A DNA stretch of 64,000 nt. Origin: Thermococcus sp. Bubb.Bath (GTDB lineage: Archaea > Methanobacteriota_B > Thermococci > Thermococcales > Thermococcaceae). The stretch is taken from contig NZ_SNUR01000001.1 of NCBI RefSeq assembly GCF_012027595.1, positions 620,001-684,000 on the forward strand, given 5' to 3'. Below, in pieces: positions 8,109 through 17,153 of the stretch (position 1 is its first letter; each line of letters opens with the position of its first letter). The position numbers were made by a program, and so were the translations under genes. Below the pieces are notes generated by a model that had not been told where the DNA came from, did not search any database, and saw only the letters and a program-made list of their open reading frames with translations.

Positions 8109-8905
8109 AAATGGAAAGGAGAGATTACGAAGTTGGGGGAGACCTCCCCTGGAACGAAGTTGTCTATTCTCTGGCGAAGGACATTGAGGGTCTCGTTAAG
8201 CCCCTCTTTGGGACACCAGAGGGAGGGAGGAACATCGGAACGAACGTCAGCGGGGATGTCACAAAATACGTTGACAAAGTTGCCGAGGAAACGGCCATCG
8301 AGAGGCTCAAACCCCTGGGGATAAACATAGTCAGCGAAGAGGTGGGCTTAATAGACCAGGGCAGCGAATACACGGCGGTAATAGACCCGATAGACGGTTC
8401 CTACAACTTCGCGGTGGGGATACCCATCTTCGCTTTCAGCTTTGCGCTGTTCAGGACGGAGAAGCCAGTCTACTCTGCCCTCTACGAGTTCACGACCGGG
8501 AGGTACTACGAGGCCATCCCTGGAGAGGGGGCCTACCTAAACGGAAGCCCCATTCACGTCTCACCCAGCGAGCCGAAAAGGGCCGCGGTGAGCTTCTACA
8601 CTCGCGGTGCAGGGACCGGTCTAATAGGCAGGGTAAAGCGCGTCAGGGTTCTTGGGGCCATAGCGGTGGAGCTCGCCTACCTCGCAAGGGGGGCCATCCA
8701 GGCGGTCGTGGATGCCAGGAACTACGTCCGTCCAACCGATATAGCCGCTGGAGTGCTCTTGGTACGGGAAGCGGGTGGGATAGTAACTGATGAGAGGGGA
8801 AAAGAGCTGAGGGTTCATCTGAGCGCCGAGGAGAACATGAACGTCGTTGCAGCAGCTGATGAGGCCCTTTTGAAGATCATCCTGGAAGAGCTGGGGGGAA
8901 GGTGA
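8105..8905 (+). CDS. suhB: Inositol monophosphatase / fructose-1,6-bisphosphatase family
   Basis: This 266-residue Mg-dependent phosphatase carries the IMPase motifs: GDVTKYVDKVAEE near residue 45, a metal Glu in IVSEEVG, the signature DPIDGSYNFAVGIP, and the distal RPTDIAAG with its metal Asp. Archaeal members act on both inositol-1-phosphate (solute and lipid synthesis) and fructose-1,6-bisphosphate. It overlaps the DUF63 stop by ATGA; an ATG at 8111 is an alternative start with slightly better ribosome-binding spacing. Confidence 0.9.
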   Translation: MKMERRDYEVGGDLPWNEVVYSLAKDIEGLVKPLFGTPEGGRNIGTNVSGDVTKYVDKVAEETAIERLKPLGINIVSEEVGLIDQGSEYTAVIDPIDGSYNFAVGIPIFAFSFALFRTEKPVYSALYEFTTGRYYEAIPGEGAYLNGSPIHVSPSEPKRAAVSFYTRGAGTGLIGRVKRVRVLGAIAVELAYLARGAIQAVVDARNYVRPTDIAAGVLLVREAGGIVTDERGKELRVHLSAEENMNVVAAADEALLKIILEELGGR

Positions 8906-9522
8906 TGGGGAGCGTTTTACGTTCGATTATGCATGCATGGCTGACATACCTGCTGGTAGCCATCAACTTCGCTGTCTTCGGGTACGAACTCTACCTCAGC
9001 GGCGGCCCCACAGTAAGCATCTATGCACTTCTAAAGCTTGCACAGGTTAACGTTCTGGTGACGGAGTACGGGGAGTGGTGGAGGCTCTTCACCGCGATGT
9101 TCGTTCACGTCAGCTGGATACACATAGCGATGAACATGTTCTTCCTGATATACCTGGGAAGTCAGCTTGAGCTCCTCGTTGGGAGGTGGAGGTACCTCCT
9201 GGTTTACGTGGTGGCCGGTCTCTTCGGCAACGTCCTGACACTGGGAATGATGGGGCCGATGACCATAAGCGCAGGTGCAAGTGGAGCCATCTTCGGAATA
9301 GCCGGGGCCCTCCTCACGATAGATGGAGTCCTCAAGAGGAACATGCAGGTAGCACTGGCCAACGCCTTCTTCCTGTTTCTCGTGAACAGCTGGATGCCCC
9401 ACGTGAACTGGGTGGCCCACCTTGGAGGTCTGCTGGCCGGGCTGGCGCTGGGCTACCCCTACGGCCAGTACGTTAAAAGGCGGATAATGAGAATGGACTA
9501 CTGGGAACTCGAGGGATATTGA
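8905..9522 (+). CDS. Rhomboid-family intramembrane serine protease
   Basis: This 205-residue protein has about six membrane helices. The catalytic Ser lies in [11 protein letters not shown] and the catalytic His in [16 protein letters not shown], and the [13 protein letters not shown] helix carries the rhomboid oxyanion-type Asn. It should cleave membrane protein substrates within the bilayer; targets unknown. ATG 8905 sits after GGGGGG; GTG 8902 is an alternative overlapping the suhB stop. Its length is that of a minimal rhomboid without extra domains. Confidence 0.9.
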   Translation: MGSVLRSIMHAWLTYLLVAINFAVFGYELYLSGGPTVSIYALLKLAQVNVLVTEYGEWWRLFTAMFVHVSWIHIAMNMFFLIYLGSQLELLVGRWRYLLVYVVAGLFGNVLTLGMMGPMTISAGASGAIFGIAGALLTIDGVLKRNMQVALANAFFLFLVNSWMPHVNWVAHLGGLLAGLALGYPYGQYVKRRIMRMDYWELEGY

Positions 9523-9532
9523 GGTGGTCGTG

Positions 9533-10210
9533 ATGAGAGTGGATGAAAGGTGGGAGGGCGTTTACTCATTCGAGGACTCGCCCTTCATAATGGAGATTTT
9601 GACGGAGCTAAGGGACAAAAACACCGACAGCATATCCTTCAGGAAGGGGCTCGTTAAGCTAGGAAGGTACATGGGCTACGAGCTCACGAAGACCATGGAG
9701 ACGGAGGAGGTCGAGATCGAGACACCCCTGGAGAAGACCAGGGGGACAGTCGTCAAGGACCGGAGGAACGTGGTCATAATAACTGTCCTCCGCGCGGCAA
9801 TTCCCTTTATGGAGGGTCTGATAAAAGTCTTAGAACACGCGAGGGTCGGCATAGTCTCCGCCTCCCGCGGAAAGGCACCGAAGTTCGAGATAGAGATGAA
9901 CTACATCAAGATACCCAAGGTCACGCCTGAGGACACGGTGATAGTGGCGGATCCAATGATAGCCACAGGGTCGACCATCATCAAGGTGCTCCGGGAGGTA
10001 AGGAAGTACGGAAAGCCCAAGAGAACGTTGGTACTTGGCGTACTTGCCGCCCCGGAGGGGATCTCAAGGATAAAGAACGAGTTCCCGGACGTTGAGATGT
10101 TCGTGACTAAAATCGACAGGGAGCTCAATGAGAGGGGCTATATACTCCCCGGACTAGGAGATGCTGGAGACAGGGCCTTTGGGGCCCCGCTGAAGGGGGT
10201 ACCCCCCTGA
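9533..10210 (+). CDS. upp: Uracil phosphoribosyltransferase
   Basis: This enzyme makes UMP from uracil and PRPP (pyrimidine salvage). The 225-residue product has the PRPP-binding segment [14 protein letters not shown] and the Upp-specific C-terminal uracil-binding segment [16 protein letters not shown]. The start at ATG 9533 has GAGGTGG upstream; GTG 9524 is in frame but lacks spacing. It is the last gene of the DUF63 operon, followed by a T-rich stretch (10211-10225) that may end transcription. Confidence 0.93.
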   Translation: MRVDERWEGVYSFEDSPFIMEILTELRDKNTDSISFRKGLVKLGRYMGYELTKTMETEEVEIETPLEKTRGTVVKDRRNVVIITVLRAAIPFMEGLIKVLEHARVGIVSASRGKAPKFEIEMNYIKIPKVTPEDTVIVADPMIATGSTIIKVLREVRKYGKPKRTLVLGVLAAPEGISRIKNEFPDVEMFVTKIDRELNERGYILPGLGDAGDRAFGAPLKGVPP

Positions 10211-10381
10211 GTTTTCTTTTCCCAGCACTTTTCCAACGGCTGGACATTTTCAAAATTACAATGGCCACAATCGGATAAATCACAGAATTGCTCATTTTTT
10301 CGCTATACTGGTTCAATTCGAAAGCCTTATTAGGAACAGTACACTAAAACATGGCCGTAGATAGACCCGGAGGGGGTTAAA

Positions 10382-11137
10382 ATGAGAATTGAAGTCAAGC
10401 TCAGGCCTGTGGGGGAAGATCCCATACTGCCCTTCAACTACAATTACGAGGTATACCGACAGATAGTTGGGAAGATAAACACCGTTGACCCCGAGATGGC
10501 AAGGGAGGTCGAGATAAGTCACGTTGATCACTTTACCTTCTCCCGAGTTCTGGTGAGGAAGAGAGACCTTCTCCCGGACAGGGGAATAAGAATACTCTCA
10601 GACACCGTTTCTTTGTACATTGCCTCCCATTCCCCAGAAGTCATCAAGTCGATAGTGGAGGGGTTCATGGCCAGCCCAGCCGTTAGGATAGGGAAGACCG
10701 ACTTTATAGCCGAGGACGTGAAGCCCATAAAGGAGCCTGTCATAAAAGATGGGATGCTATTCTCAACCCTCAGCCCGATAATGGTAAGGACAGTAAAGTT
10801 CACCAACGACAGGATGAAGATATGGGACCTTTACCCAAGTGAGCCGGCCTTCTTCGACAAGCTCCGCAAGGTGATGATACTCCGCTATTCAGAACTCTAC
10901 GGAAGAACACCGGATGACAGCAGCTTCAGTATGGAGGTCATAAAGTTCAAGCCCGTTAGAATACTTGTGGCGGACACTTACTACCGCGGTTCCCTCATGA
11001 TATTCCGCTACTTCGGCTCCAGGGAGATAGCGCGCTTCGGCTACGACCTCGGCTTCGGCGAGAAGACCAAGTACGGCTTTGGCATGGTCAAAGTAATCGA
11101 CGAAGAGGCCTCCAGAACCGACAGGATGGGGGAGTAA
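10382..11137 (+). CDS. cas6: CRISPR endoribonuclease Cas6 family, orphan
   Basis: This 251-residue RAMP-fold protein has an N-terminal FNYNYEVYRQIVGKI helix, a central TLSPIMVRTVKF segment and the C-terminal Gly-rich loop GFGEKTKYGFGMVKV that defines Cas6. Cas6 cuts the pre-crRNA within the repeat. By an eye alignment with Pyrococcus Cas6, the catalytic Tyr-His-Lys are not obviously conserved: a Lys sits at the Tyr place, and only His47 or His50 could serve. No repeat array or other cas gene is in this window. A TATA-like CCTTATTA lies near 10325. It is the only gene of its transcription unit. Confidence 0.85.
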   Translation: MRIEVKLRPVGEDPILPFNYNYEVYRQIVGKINTVDPEMAREVEISHVDHFTFSRVLVRKRDLLPDRGIRILSDTVSLYIASHSPEVIKSIVEGFMASPAVRIGKTDFIAEDVKPIKEPVIKDGMLFSTLSPIMVRTVKFTNDRMKIWDLYPSEPAFFDKLRKVMILRYSELYGRTPDDSSFSMEVIKFKPVRILVADTYYRGSLMIFRYFGSREIARFGYDLGFGEKTKYGFGMVKVIDEEASRTDRMGE

Positions 11138-11234
11138 AAGAGTTCTTCGTTTTTCCATTCTTTTCTGAGGTTATTCTCACGATGGATAGAGTTAAAAAGG
11201 GGTCGTCTTAGAGTATTTAACAGGGTGAGATGAA

Positions 11235-12431
11235 ATGTCCAGTTTTGATGATGTGAAAACTTCAAATTCAGATTATGATGACTACATCACCTTCCTGAAG
11301 AGACGCATAAGGCAGCTGGAGCTCCAAATAAGAACCCTCGAAGCCGACAAAGAGAGGCTGGAGAGGGAGCTTTCACATATGAGAACGGAGATGTCCAGGC
11401 TCAGGCAGCCACCGGCCTTCGCGGGGACGGTCATAGAACTCCTGGAAGACGACAGGGCCATAGTCCAGAACTACAACGGTCCGCGGTTCGTCGTCAGGAT
11501 AGCTCCGTGGATAGAGAGGGAGAAGCTCAAGCCCGGCGCTAGGGTTGCCCTCGACCAGAGGACGATGGCGGTCGTGGAGCTTCTTCCAAGCGACAAAGAC
11601 CCCAGTGTGCTCGGCTTTGAAGTCATTGATAGACCCAGTGTAACTTACAGCGACATCGGCGGTCTGGAGAAGCAGCTGGCAGAGCTGAGAGAGGCCGTCG
11701 AACTTCCGCTCAAGCACCCGGAGCTCTTTGAGAAGGTCGGAATAGAGCCACCAAAGGGGGTTCTACTCTACGGGCCACCCGGCTGTGGGAAGACTCTCAT
11801 GGCCAAGGCGGTTGCCAACCACGTGAACGCTACGTTCATCCGCGTGGTTGGAAGCGAACTGGTCAGAAAGTTCATAGGCGAGGGAGCAAGGCTCGTTCAC
11901 GAGCTCTTTGAGCTGGCGAGGGAGAAGGCCCCGACGATAGTATTCATAGACGAGATAGACGCCGTCGGCGCCAAGAGGATGGACGAAACCACTGGCGGTG
12001 AGAGGGAAGTCAACAGGACACTCATGCAGCTCCTGGCCGAGATGGACGGCTTCGACCCCAGCGGGAACGTCAAGATAATAGCAGCCACCAACAGACCTGA
12101 CATCCTCGACCCGGCACTCCTGAGGCCTGGAAGGTTTGACAGACTCATAGAGGTTCCCCTCCCGGACTTCCGCGGCAGGCTTGAGATACTCAAGGTTCAC
12201 ACAAGGAGGATGAACCTGAAGGATGTGGACCTCCGCATAATAGCGGAGATGACAGAAGGAGCAAGCGGGGCGGATTTGAAGGCCATCGCAACGGAGGCAG
12301 GAATGTTTGCCATCAGGAGCAGGAGGGAGTACATCACGCAGGAAGACTTCCTGAAGGCGGTGGAGAAGGTCTTCGGTTCGGAGCAGAGGCTAACCCAGCA
12401 GATAGCAATGCACGAGGTCATGTACGGCTGA
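11235..12431 (+). CDS. pan: Proteasome-activating nucleotidase (PAN)
   Basis: This hexameric AAA+ unfoldase feeds proteins to the archaeal 20S proteasome. The 398 residues run: N-terminal coiled coil (about 15-58), OB domain, AAA domain with Walker A GPPGCGKT (180-187), Walker B IVFIDE (Asp239/Glu240), the pore-loop region after [10 protein letters not shown], and sensor and Arg-finger [18 protein letters not shown]. The C-terminus Met-Tyr-Gly fits the HbYX motif that docks into the proteasome ring. ATG 11235 has GGTGAG upstream. Confidence 0.96.
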   Translation: MSSFDDVKTSNSDYDDYITFLKRRIRQLELQIRTLEADKERLERELSHMRTEMSRLRQPPAFAGTVIELLEDDRAIVQNYNGPRFVVRIAPWIEREKLKPGARVALDQRTMAVVELLPSDKDPSVLGFEVIDRPSVTYSDIGGLEKQLAELREAVELPLKHPELFEKVGIEPPKGVLLYGPPGCGKTLMAKAVANHVNATFIRVVGSELVRKFIGEGARLVHELFELAREKAPTIVFIDEIDAVGAKRMDETTGGEREVNRTLMQLLAEMDGFDPSGNVKIIAATNRPDILDPALLRPGRFDRLIEVPLPDFRGRLEILKVHTRRMNLKDVDLRIIAEMTEGASGADLKAIATEAGMFAIRSRREYITQEDFLKAVEKVFGSEQRLTQQIAMHEVMYG

Positions 12432-12475
12432 TCTCAACTTTTTTATATCCCTTTCTTAAGTATCCTTATGATAAC

Positions 12476-12930
12476 GTGATAAAGAAGGGAAAGACTCTGG
12501 TTACACTGAAGGCCATACTCGTCGTTGTTCTCACAAGCGCATACATAATGATATCGGTCAGTCTCACGGCCACGTATTCAAGCACGGCTCCCTAAATCAA
12601 CGCAACGATAGTGAAAAAGGGAACAGTCTACGTGAACTTTAAGAATGTTACACCACTTGGAGTCCAGAGGTCCGGGGACAGCGTTCGAGTTCTGCTGAGC
12701 ACCATCAAGAATGCAAACATTAAGTCGCGAGGATCACCATAAAACCCGCCTCCAACGGTAACGTTTACTGGAAACTGGAACTGCCGTGAGATACCCCTGC
12801 TAAAGTCTATACACAGAAGGGGAAGTACGTTTTCGACATTGATGGACTGGACGGATGCAGAGAAAGCGGCGTCATCCTAACGTTTACCTTCGATAAAGCC
12901 CCCGCTGAGGTGGGAGTAGGGGCAATGTGA
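12476..12930 (+). pseudogene. Decayed secreted or anchored protein gene
   Basis: A TATA element (TTTTTTATATCC, about 12438-12449) precedes GTG 12476, which opens a frame with a basic N-terminus and a strong hydrophobic helix, like the intact gene at 13059. The frame is broken by TAA at 12593, a further stop near 12738, a frame change, then another stop near 12788 before an open stretch ending at TGA 12928-12930. Each piece reads as sensible beta-rich extracellular protein when spliced. This fills the otherwise gene-free 12432-13058 interval. It is probably a dead tandem relative of the next gene. Confidence 0.7.
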
Positions 12931-13058
12931 GGAATGGACTGAGGCTCTACAACACGGGTGGTCGTTTCTCATTGATAACGGTTAATTCATAGTCCGAATT
13001 TAGGAGTTCTTAGTAACGTTTTTGTATAATGAGTATGTTTTTAATTTGAGGGTATAAC

Positions 13059-13613
13059 ATGAAAAGGAAATATTTCCTTTTGGCAATCCTGATAATCGCT
13101 GTTGTCATAAATGCCTCCGCGATGCTCTACTCCAAGAGCACGGTAAACCTCCGCCCCACCGAGTACCACTCCTCCAGCGGCGAGCACCTCTATCCCACAC
13201 CGGTTCCCGCCCACGGCACGGCATGGGCCAACTTCAGCAATGCCTTCGTGATAAGCGTCATGAAGGATTCCGGGAAAATAATAGTCCGAGCGGAACCAAA
13301 AGAGGGCTACACCATCGAGAGGTTGAAGGTACTGGTTTACAGGCAGTACGGCAACGGCCTCTATGTAGATACCGGACTTGGGGCAGGAAACCTCAAGATA
13401 TACCGTGAGAAAACGAGAAACGGCGGGGCCATGGTAATTGAGGGCTTTCCTCAGGAAGACCTCGGCAGGGGCAGCGTGGAGCTAATCCTCATGGATAGAG
13501 TCCCAGAAATCTTGGAGAAGGTGATTTCTCTCCACGTTGAGGTGGTGGCGAAGAGGGGGTCTAGGAGTTACGGGGGAGAGTGGGACTTCGTGGTTCCAAA
13601 CCCCTCCGAGTGA
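13059..13613 (+). CDS. Signal-anchored extracellular protein, unknown
   Basis: This 184-residue protein starts with a basic tip and one hydrophobic helix (about residues 4-24), then a soluble beta-rich domain predicted outside the cell. I do not recognise a family. Short Pro/His-rich stretches follow the helix, as in membrane-anchored surface proteins. GAGGG lies just before ATG 13059 and an AT-rich promoter region before that. The degraded gene immediately upstream has a similar layout. Confidence 0.65.
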   Translation: MKRKYFLLAILIIAVVINASAMLYSKSTVNLRPTEYHSSSGEHLYPTPVPAHGTAWANFSNAFVISVMKDSGKIIVRAEPKEGYTIERLKVLVYRQYGNGLYVDTGLGAGNLKIYREKTRNGGAMVIEGFPQEDLGRGSVELILMDRVPEILEKVISLHVEVVAKRGSRSYGGEWDFVVPNPSE

Positions 13614-13652
13614 TTTATAAATCTCCCCTCCGATAAGAACCCGGAGAGAAAC

Positions 13653-14585
13653 ATGGTCAGCAAACTCCTCGCCCTCGATGCTTATCCAAACCTGCGCGAC
13701 CTCGACTTCAGGATACTCAGGGGAGTCGAGCTCAACATGCGCCACCACCGGTGGGTGCCGCTTGAGGACATCGCCAGGTTCGCGAGAACGGACGTCGAAA
13801 CTGCCTCTTTCCGCCTTGGAAAGCTCGACAACTGGGGACTGGTCGTTAGGAGGAGCGATATTGGCTACATTGGCTACCAGCTCACGATACACGGCTACGA
13901 CACGCTGGCGATAAGGGCGCTGGCAAAGAAAGGTGTTATAGAGGGAATAAGCCCCGTGCACATCGGTGTGGGGAAGGACGCCGACGTCTACGTTGGGATG
14001 ACCCCAGGAGGGGAGAAGGTAGCCGTTAAGTTCAACAGAATTGGGGGGAGAACCGCCTCAAGGAAAGCGGCGTACCACTCGGACGTTTTTGCCAACAAGA
14101 AGCACACGAGCTGGCTCTACATCTCACGCCTGATAGCGAAGAAAGAATATGATGCCCTCGTCCTGCTCAGTCCAATCGCCAGGGTACCAAGGCCACTAGC
14201 GTGGAACAGGCACGTTCTCGTCATGGAGTTCATCGATGGGACTGAACTGGCGGAAATGAGGGACTCTGGCCTCACGAGGGAGGAAGCGGAAGAAATATTA
14301 AACCGTGTTCTGGAGGAGTACCTCAAGATAGTGCGCTTTGGGGTAGTTCACTCCGACCTCAGCGAGTTCAACGTCGTTGTAACCGACGGCGATGTCCTTA
14401 TCATAGACTGGGCCCAGTACGTAACAACCGCGGATCCAAACAGCCTTGACCTCTTGAGGAGGGACTTAACAGTTATAATAAACGCCTTCAGGAGAAGGTG
14501 GCGGGTTGAGAAAGAATTTGAGGATGTCTGGGGAGAGTTTGAATCCGCCTGGAAGGAGAGCAGGGGTGAGAGAGATGGTGATTAA
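13653..14585 (+). CDS. rio2: RIO2 atypical serine kinase
   Basis: RIO2 is an atypical kinase or ATPase that acts in late small-subunit ribosome maturation. The 310 residues contain an N-terminal winged-helix domain (about 1-90, ending in the YQLTIHGYDTLAIRALA helix) followed by the RIO kinase domain. Visible motifs are the nucleotide loop IGVGKDADVYVG, VAVKFNRIGG with the ATP Lys, the hinge VMEFIDGTEL, the catalytic loop VHSDLSEFNVVV and the metal loop IIDWAQY. A TATA (TTTATAAAT) lies at 13613-13621. The next gene starts inside its 3' end. Confidence 0.95.
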   Translation: MVSKLLALDAYPNLRDLDFRILRGVELNMRHHRWVPLEDIARFARTDVETASFRLGKLDNWGLVVRRSDIGYIGYQLTIHGYDTLAIRALAKKGVIEGISPVHIGVGKDADVYVGMTPGGEKVAVKFNRIGGRTASRKAAYHSDVFANKKHTSWLYISRLIAKKEYDALVLLSPIARVPRPLAWNRHVLVMEFIDGTELAEMRDSGLTREEAEEILNRVLEEYLKIVRFGVVHSDLSEFNVVVTDGDVLIIDWAQYVTTADPNSLDLLRRDLTVIINAFRRRWRVEKEFEDVWGEFESAWKESRGERDGD

Positions 14586-15066
14586 GTATGAGCCCATAAA
14601 CAGACGTGAGGAGATAGCACGGCTCTTCCGTGACGCGATAGAAGCGGAGAACAGGAGAGAGTTAGACGCTGCCAAGAAGAAGCTGGACAAGATAATGGAG
14701 CTCGCAAGGGAAGAAGAACCGGAACTCTACTTTGAGGCGTGCTTTAGGCTGGGGGAGATATTCCTCCAGGAGGACAACTACAGGGGCGCCATCAAGTGTG
14801 CCCTGCGGGCTATATACTACGCTCCGACCGACGACCTCTTCCGCCTCGGCTTCAAGAGGCTCGGAAACATGCTGTTCCTGATAAAAGAGGCCGGGAAAAA
14901 GAAGGAGCTCGCCGAGAACATGGACACTATGAGGGTGCTGCTTAAGGAGGACGAGAACCTCGGCTCATTCTTGGATGCTCTTGTGAAGGTCGCAAATGGG
15001 GAGGAAGTGGAGGTTGAGTTCCCGGTAGAGGAAATGAACGAGGCCCTCCAGCTATTCAAAGGATGA
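14575..15066 (+). CDS. TPR-like helical repeat protein
   Basis: This 163-residue all-helical protein has TPR-like repeats: ELYFEACFRLGEIFLQEDNY-type helix pairs near residues 45-80, followed by another pair and an acidic C-terminal region. It probably acts as a protein-binding scaffold. ATG 14575 has GGGGTGAG upstream and lies within the last codons of rio2, so the two are coupled, which hints at ribosome maturation. It overlaps the end of the convergent radical SAM gene by 11 bp. Confidence 0.7.
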   Translation: MVIKYEPINRREEIARLFRDAIEAENRRELDAAKKKLDKIMELAREEEPELYFEACFRLGEIFLQEDNYRGAIKCALRAIYYAPTDDLFRLGFKRLGNMLFLIKEAGKKKELAENMDTMRVLLKEDENLGSFLDALVKVANGEEVEVEFPVEEMNEALQLFKG

Positions 15067-15994
15067 GCCCAAGGGTCTTCATTGCTTCTTCCCTTTTTGG
15101 TGGAAACGGGTAGTTGTAGGGCTCTTTTCCAGGTCTCTCATTGTAGTAGGGCCTGTTGCAACCTGGACAGCCGTGCGTCATGAAAACCGTCGGGGGTATC
15201 ATCAACAGCTTTTCCTCGGAAAGGGTAAACCCCCTGATAGAGTCCCCCTCAAAGACTATAGTATCCTCCCCTCCGATGCTCACGAGGTACCTCGCCAGCT
15301 GGATTCTTCTATAGCGCTCTACGCTCGGCGGCTTGAGGTTCTCAAGCCTGGTTCCCTTTATCGGCGTGAAGGCAAAGAGTGAGACGTCGGCACCTATCCT
15401 CCTCGCTCTGATGAAGGCATCAACGACCTCTCTATCCGTCTCACCGAGGCCGACGATTATGTGTATAACCGCCCTTCCCTGCCCGAAGACATTAACTACC
15501 CTTGCCGTAAAATCCCACAGTTCATTCCAGGAGGCATCGGGCTTGATGTCCCCAAAAATCCTCTCGCTGGCGGCATCGAGGCCGACACCAATGTAGTCAA
15601 CACCAAGGGATTTGAAGCGTTCAAGGGTCTCGGAATCGACTGGCGTTACCGAGATCGAAACGGGTAGGTTAATGGTGGAAAATGCCTCAAGGAGTTCAAA
15701 AACATCATCCAGCATTCCGGGATACTCAATCGTCTGGAGGCAGATTCTCGCGAAATCGCCGTTTTTAAGGCGCTCCACTACTTCATCAACCCGGAAGGCC
15801 GGCCACACGACGCGGGAGAGCTTTTCCAGGTCGGCTCTGCTGGAGCGGGCCTGGGCGCAGAAGGCGCAGTCGTTGGAGCATCTTCCAGGCCAGTAGGTCA
15901 TGAGGTAAGCGGTGGTCGGTCTCGCGAGCAGCTTTGCCCTGATTAGACCCATTGCTATGGCCGTTCCATAGGAGACCCTTACCAGCTTAACCAT
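15056..15994 (-). CDS. Radical SAM protein, BioB/LipS2-like
   Basis: This 312-residue TIM-barrel enzyme has the cluster motif CSNDCAFC (CxxxCxxC) near residue 38, a biotin-synthase-like body (CLQTIEYPG, VGLDAASERIFG, IVGLGETD) and a second Cys pair THGCPGCNRPYYNERP in the C-terminus. In Thermococcus a lipoyl synthase made of two such proteins, LipS1 and LipS2, has been described. Gene order here (PAN, RIO2, TPR, radical SAM, MFS, asparaginase) agrees with my memory of the LipS2 locus. The assignment to lipoate synthesis is inference. ATG 15994 has GGAGGT. Confidence 0.75.
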   Translation of the reverse strand: MVKLVRVSYGTAIAMGLIRAKLLARPTTAYLMTYWPGRCSNDCAFCAQARSSRADLEKLSRVVWPAFRVDEVVERLKNGDFARICLQTIEYPGMLDDVFELLEAFSTINLPVSISVTPVDSETLERFKSLGVDYIGVGLDAASERIFGDIKPDASWNELWDFTARVVNVFGQGRAVIHIIVGLGETDREVVDAFIRARRIGADVSLFAFTPIKGTRLENLKPPSVERYRRIQLARYLVSIGGEDTIVFEGDSIRGFTLSEEKLLMIPPTVFMTHGCPGCNRPYYNERPGKEPYNYPFPPKREEAMKTLGLIL

Positions 15995-17153
15995 CCCCAG
16001 ACCTCCGTAGGTAGGGTGCGAAGAGGGTTATAAATGAAACCCCCAGGATGAGGGGAAGAACCGGGAAGACGCCCGTGTAACCCCTGAGCTGGGCGACGTA
16101 TCCGAGGCTTATCTGTCCGGCCAGCGTTCCGAGGTCAAGGAACATGGTGTATATGCTCGACCCCATCGTCCTTATTCTCTGGGGAAGGTCGCCGAGCGCC
16201 ATAAGCTGCATCGCGGGAACGGAGAGGCCGAAGCCCGTTCCTATCAGCGCGGCGCTTATGTACGAGCCGGGGGGCAGGAGGGAGAGCTGGAGGGAGATGT
16301 AGCCGGCAAGGACGCTCAAGAGCCCGATAACCGTCGGAATCAGCGGGCCGAACCTGTCGGCGCTCTTTCCTCCAATCAGCCTCGTGACGAGGGAGAACGT
16401 CCCTATGACCATCATGTAGTAGCCGAAGAGGCTCTGCTTAAGCGAGATTGACTTGTAGTATGCCGGTAGAAAGGTGGTGACGCCCGCGTAGCTGACCGAA
16501 AAGAAGAACAGTGTCAAAGAAACGGCTATGAAAGTTGGCTTTAGAAGCTCCCGATAGCTTCCCTCGCTGTGATGCTCCTCGGCCACCACTGGGGGAGCCT
16601 CGCGCCAGGCCCAGAAGGCGAAGGCAAAACCCGTGAGGGAGAAGAGGGCGGTAAGGGCAAAGGCCCCTGCGAAGCCAGTAACGTCCGAGGAGTATCCACC
16701 GAGAACGGGACCGACTATGTTGCCAACGGAGAACATCATGCCACGCCAAGCCAGTGTCTCACCCATCCTTCCAACGGGTGCCAAATCAACCGCCGCCGCG
16801 AGGCTCGACGGGAAGAATATGCCCATGGAGAAGCCGTGGAATGCCCTGGCAAAGGCGAACAGGTAGACGTTGGCAGTAAGGGCAGATACAACGTAGAGAA
16901 CGCCGGAGAGGGCACCGAATAGAGTGCCACCCATGAGGGCGTGGAAGCGGTAACCCCTGTCCCCAATGAGGCCGCCTATCGGCTTCGAGAGGACGGAGAG
17001 GGCGGAAGTCAAACCCGTGACGAGGCCTACCAGAAATGGGTCGGCGTGTAGGCTAACTAAGAATGGGGGAACAACAGGGGAGAGGACGCTTATCCCCAGG
17101 AAATACATGAAGAGGGCCAGATTGAGCAGCCAGATGTCCTTCCATGACCCCAC
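15987..17153 (-). CDS. Major facilitator superfamily transporter
   Basis: This 388-residue permease has about twelve hydrophobic helices. The loop after helix 2 reads GGLIGDRGYRFHALMGG, close to the MFS motif A, and an equivalent GGKSADRFGP sits in the second half, as expected from the duplicated MFS fold. It resembles drug or metabolite efflux carriers, but the substrate cannot be read. GTG 17153 starts within the asparaginase stop, and the radical SAM gene overlaps its end by 8 bp. Confidence 0.88.
   Translation of the reverse strand: MGSWKDIWLLNLALFMYFLGISVLSPVVPPFLVSLHADPFLVGLVTGLTSALSVLSKPIGGLIGDRGYRFHALMGGTLFGALSGVLYVVSALTANVYLFAFARAFHGFSMGIFFPSSLAAAVDLAPVGRMGETLAWRGMMFSVGNIVGPVLGGYSSDVTGFAGAFALTALFSLTGFAFAFWAWREAPPVVAEEHHSEGSYRELLKPTFIAVSLTLFFFSVSYAGVTTFLPAYYKSISLKQSLFGYYMMVIGTFSLVTRLIGGKSADRFGPLIPTVIGLLSVLAGYISLQLSLLPPGSYISAALIGTGFGLSVPAMQLMALGDLPQRIRTMGSSIYTMFLDLGTLAGQISLGYVAQLRGYTGVFPVLPLILGVSFITLFAPYLRRSGDG

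Noticed and set aside
10211-11234. CRISPR repeats near Cas6
   Set aside because: No direct repeats of 25-40 bp with spacers were found around the gene.
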